A stretch of 5,962 nucleotides of DNA from Acidimicrobiaceae bacterium. GTDB lineage: Bacteria > Actinomycetota > Acidimicrobiia > Acidimicrobiales > UBA8190. The notes beneath the pieces are model-generated. The model was not told where the DNA came from, did no database searches, and saw only the letters and a list, made by a program, of their open reading frames with translations. The position numbers were made by a program, and so were the translations under genes. Below are positions 4,576 to 5,962 of the stretch, piece after piece (within the stretch, counting starts at the first letter, position 1; the number at the start of each line of letters is the position of its first letter). The stretch spans positions 6,033 through 11,994 of the forward strand of contig DMNK01000065.1 of NCBI GenBank assembly GCA_003453695.1, read 5' to 3'.

Positions 4576-5962
4576 TTAGCCGAGATGGGCGATGTCCTCC
4601 CCTACGCAGGGCACGGCTGCTGCCAGCCGGCCCACGGCCCGGTCGGACCACAGGAGGAAGGCCGCCAGGACGGCGGCCAGGATCAAGCCCAGGATGATAA
4701 GCCCGGTCCCGACCCCCCTGAAGAGCGCCGCCGGGCTGGCGTTGGGGAGCCGGATGGCGGGCGACGGCGAACTGGCGGTCCCCGGCGTGCCGGCCGTCCC
4801 CGGCGTGCCCAGGGTGCCCGGGGTGCCGCCCGTGCCCGTGGTGCCGAGCGTGCTCGAGCCGTTGTCGTTCGGGGTGTTGAGCGTGAGCGACGGGTTGTAG
4901 GCGGGGGAGGCCGCCGCTGCCACCTGGGCCCAGCCGAAGTCGATGGTGATCACCTGCTTGTAGGGGGTGGGGAGGGGCAGCTGGTTCAACCCGGTCTTCA
5001 GCTGGGCGGGCAGCATGGCCAGCAACTTGGTGAAGGACTGGTCGTAGGTGGACAGGTCGATGGTCACCTTGAGCCCGTCCAGCGTGCGCTGGCCGGAGGG
5101 GCCGTTCACGGTGTCGGTGGGGCTGGTGAGCGACATCGAGATCCCGGCCGTGTTGAGCAGCTGGTTGGGGTTCGGTGCCGCGCTCAGCAGGTTCTCGTTC
5201 TGGTTCGACGCCGAGATGCCACCTGAGTTCACGCTCACCTGCTGACCGGCCACCGTGACGCCGGTGACGTCGCTGCCGCCCGACACGGTGGCGTTGTTCC
5301 CGTCACTGGAGGCGGTGCCGGTGGAGGTGACGGCCCCGATGTGGATGAGGCCGCCGGCGATGTCGATGCCGTGCACCGACGAGGTGGCCTCCGACACGGC
5401 GTTGCCGAGGCTGTCGATGGTGTCCTCGGACGTCGAACCAACCGTCTGCACGGTGACCATGCCGGACGGGACGGCGGTGTTGGCCCCGCCGATGAGCCCG
5501 AGCGCCGACGTCGCCTTGCTGTCGTTGGTGTTGGCCTCGGAGTCCATGGCGAGCGGGCCGTTGTTGTTGGAGGCGGTCGGCGGGCCCTGCGGATAGGCGC
5601 TCTCCGCCTGGATGGGCCAGGCCCCCGCCGTCGGGACGAGCGGCTCCAGGGTCGACGCCAGCGGGCCGGCGTACTGCTGGAGGTAGGGATCGATGAGGAG
5701 CGGGAGCTGGCTGCCACCACCGGCGATGACCGGTCCCGGCCAGATGGCAGCGGCATTGGCGGAGCCCACCGGGCCGGCGTTGTAGGTGGCCGACGAGTAG
5801 CCCACGTCGAATTCCAAGGTGGGGTTGGCGGGGATGGGGAAGTTGGGCTGGTTGTAGTCGACGCTGAATCCGGCCGCGCTCGAACCCAACGTGAAGCCGC
5901 CCAGGTTGGACCCCGGGGCGGTGGCGGGTCCCGAGGTGCCCGAACCCGACGAGCCCGTCGAC
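4576..5962 (-). CDS. Large extracytoplasmic protein with C-terminal membrane anchor, 5' end outside the window
   Basis: Function not recognised. The frame stays open from the TAA stop to the right edge, giving 461 visible codons, so the real start and any signal peptide lie upstream; the TTG at 5887-5889 is only an internal Leu codon. The visible part begins with a Ser/Gly/Thr-rich stretch, then about 345 residues rich in Ala, Ser, Thr, Asn and Gly with no cysteine. A central section (visible residues about 190-250) has alternating beta-like patches such as IDIAGGLIHIGAVTST and VTGVTVAGQQVSV, resembling secreted actinobacterial proteins of the 'choice-of-anchor' kind; that resemblance is from memory and uncertain. 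A G-T-P linker follows (about 373-395), then one hydrophobic helix (about 418-438, GLIILGLILAAVLAAFLLW) and a 23-residue tail with the only Cys. The expected topology is type I: bulk outside, tail in the cytoplasm. It is the most upstream visible gene, 18 bp before the two-helix membrane protein, so an envelope role linked to the importer is plausible but unproven. Confidence 0.8.
   Translation of the reverse strand, partial: STGSSGSGTSGPATAPGSNLGGFTLGSSAAGFSVDYNQPNFPIPANPTLEFDVGYSSATYNAGPVGSANAAAIWPGPVIAGGGSQLPLLIDPYLQQYAGPLASTLEPLVPTAGAWPIQAESAYPQGPPTASNNNGPLAMDSEANTNDSKATSALGLIGGANTAVPSGMVTVQTVGSTSEDTIDSLGNAVSEATSSVHGIDIAGGLIHIGAVTSTGTASSDGNNATVSGGSDVTGVTVAGQQVSVNSGGISASNQNENLLSAAPNPNQLLNTAGISMSLTSPTDTVNGPSGQRTLDGLKVTIDLSTYDQSFTKLLAMLPAQLKTGLNQLPLPTPYKQVITIDFGWAQVAAAASPAYNPSLTLNTPNDNGSSTLGTTGTGGTPGTLGTPGTAGTPGTASSPSPAIRLPNASPAALFRGVGTGLIILGLILAAVLAAFLLWSDRAVGRLAAAVPCVGEDIAHLG
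4777..4845 (-). repeat. Short-period repeat encoding a Gly-Thr-Pro linker
   Basis: This stretch encodes G-T-x triplets (GTPGTLGTPGTAGTPGT and a looser GTTGTG beginning) just before the membrane anchor of the large surface protein. At DNA level the 14-mer gtccccggcgtgcc occurs at 4778-4791 and again at 4796-4809, 18 bp apart. It probably acts as a flexible or wall-spanning stalk between ectodomain and anchor. The in-frame 9/18-bp periodicity would let the linker change length without breaking the frame. Confidence 0.75.

Noticed and set aside
4010..4651. Upstream extension of the binding-protein frame to 4651
   Set aside because: The extra 214 residues overlap the two-helix protein in another frame and read as Arg/Gly/Pro-rich nonsense; the ATG at 4007-4009 has a perfect AGGAGG and is followed directly by the export signal.
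5887..5889. TTG at 5889 as the start of the large surface protein
   Set aside because: The frame remains open to the window edge with protein-like Ser/Gly/Thr sequence upstream, no ribosome site is seen, and a start here would leave the protein without an export signal.

Overview
The window is about 70% G+C by eye and essentially fully coding on the minus strand. Codons, Ala/Gly/Thr-rich secreted domains and the style of the substrate-binding protein suggest a high-GC actinobacterium, perhaps an uncultured member of Acidimicrobiia or a related deep-branching class. The lineage is an inference from style; there is no rRNA or other marker here.

Read in the direction of transcription (right to left) there are five tightly packed genes. 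(1) A large extracytoplasmic protein of unknown function, with a Gly-Thr-Pro linker and one C-terminal membrane anchor; its 5' end lies beyond the right edge (4576-5962). (2) A 183-aa protein with two membrane helices, a charged helical segment and a Pro/Ser-rich tail (4006-4557). (3) A 505-aa substrate-binding protein of the branched-chain amino acid (LivJ / Peripla_BP_6) type, probably a lipoprotein, with a long Ser/Gly linker (2492-4009). (4) A 685-aa permease in which LivH-type and LivM-type halves are fused in one chain (419-2476). (5) The start of a membrane-anchored protein whose outer part looks like the first blade of a beta-propeller; it runs off the left edge (1-405).

Junctions are 18 bp, a 4-bp ATGA overlap, 15 bp and 13 bp, so no internal promoter or terminator is evident and the genes look like one operon. 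Genes 3 and 4 are the binding-protein and membrane parts of a HAAT-family (LivJ/LivH/LivM) ABC importer. The LivG/LivF-type ATPases needed to drive it are not in the window. What stands out is that the importer core is flanked by three envelope proteins with no assigned role, which may be accessory parts of the same system. There is no stretch over 300 bases without a gene, and I saw no tRNA, rRNA, CRISPR array, insertion sequence or attachment site.
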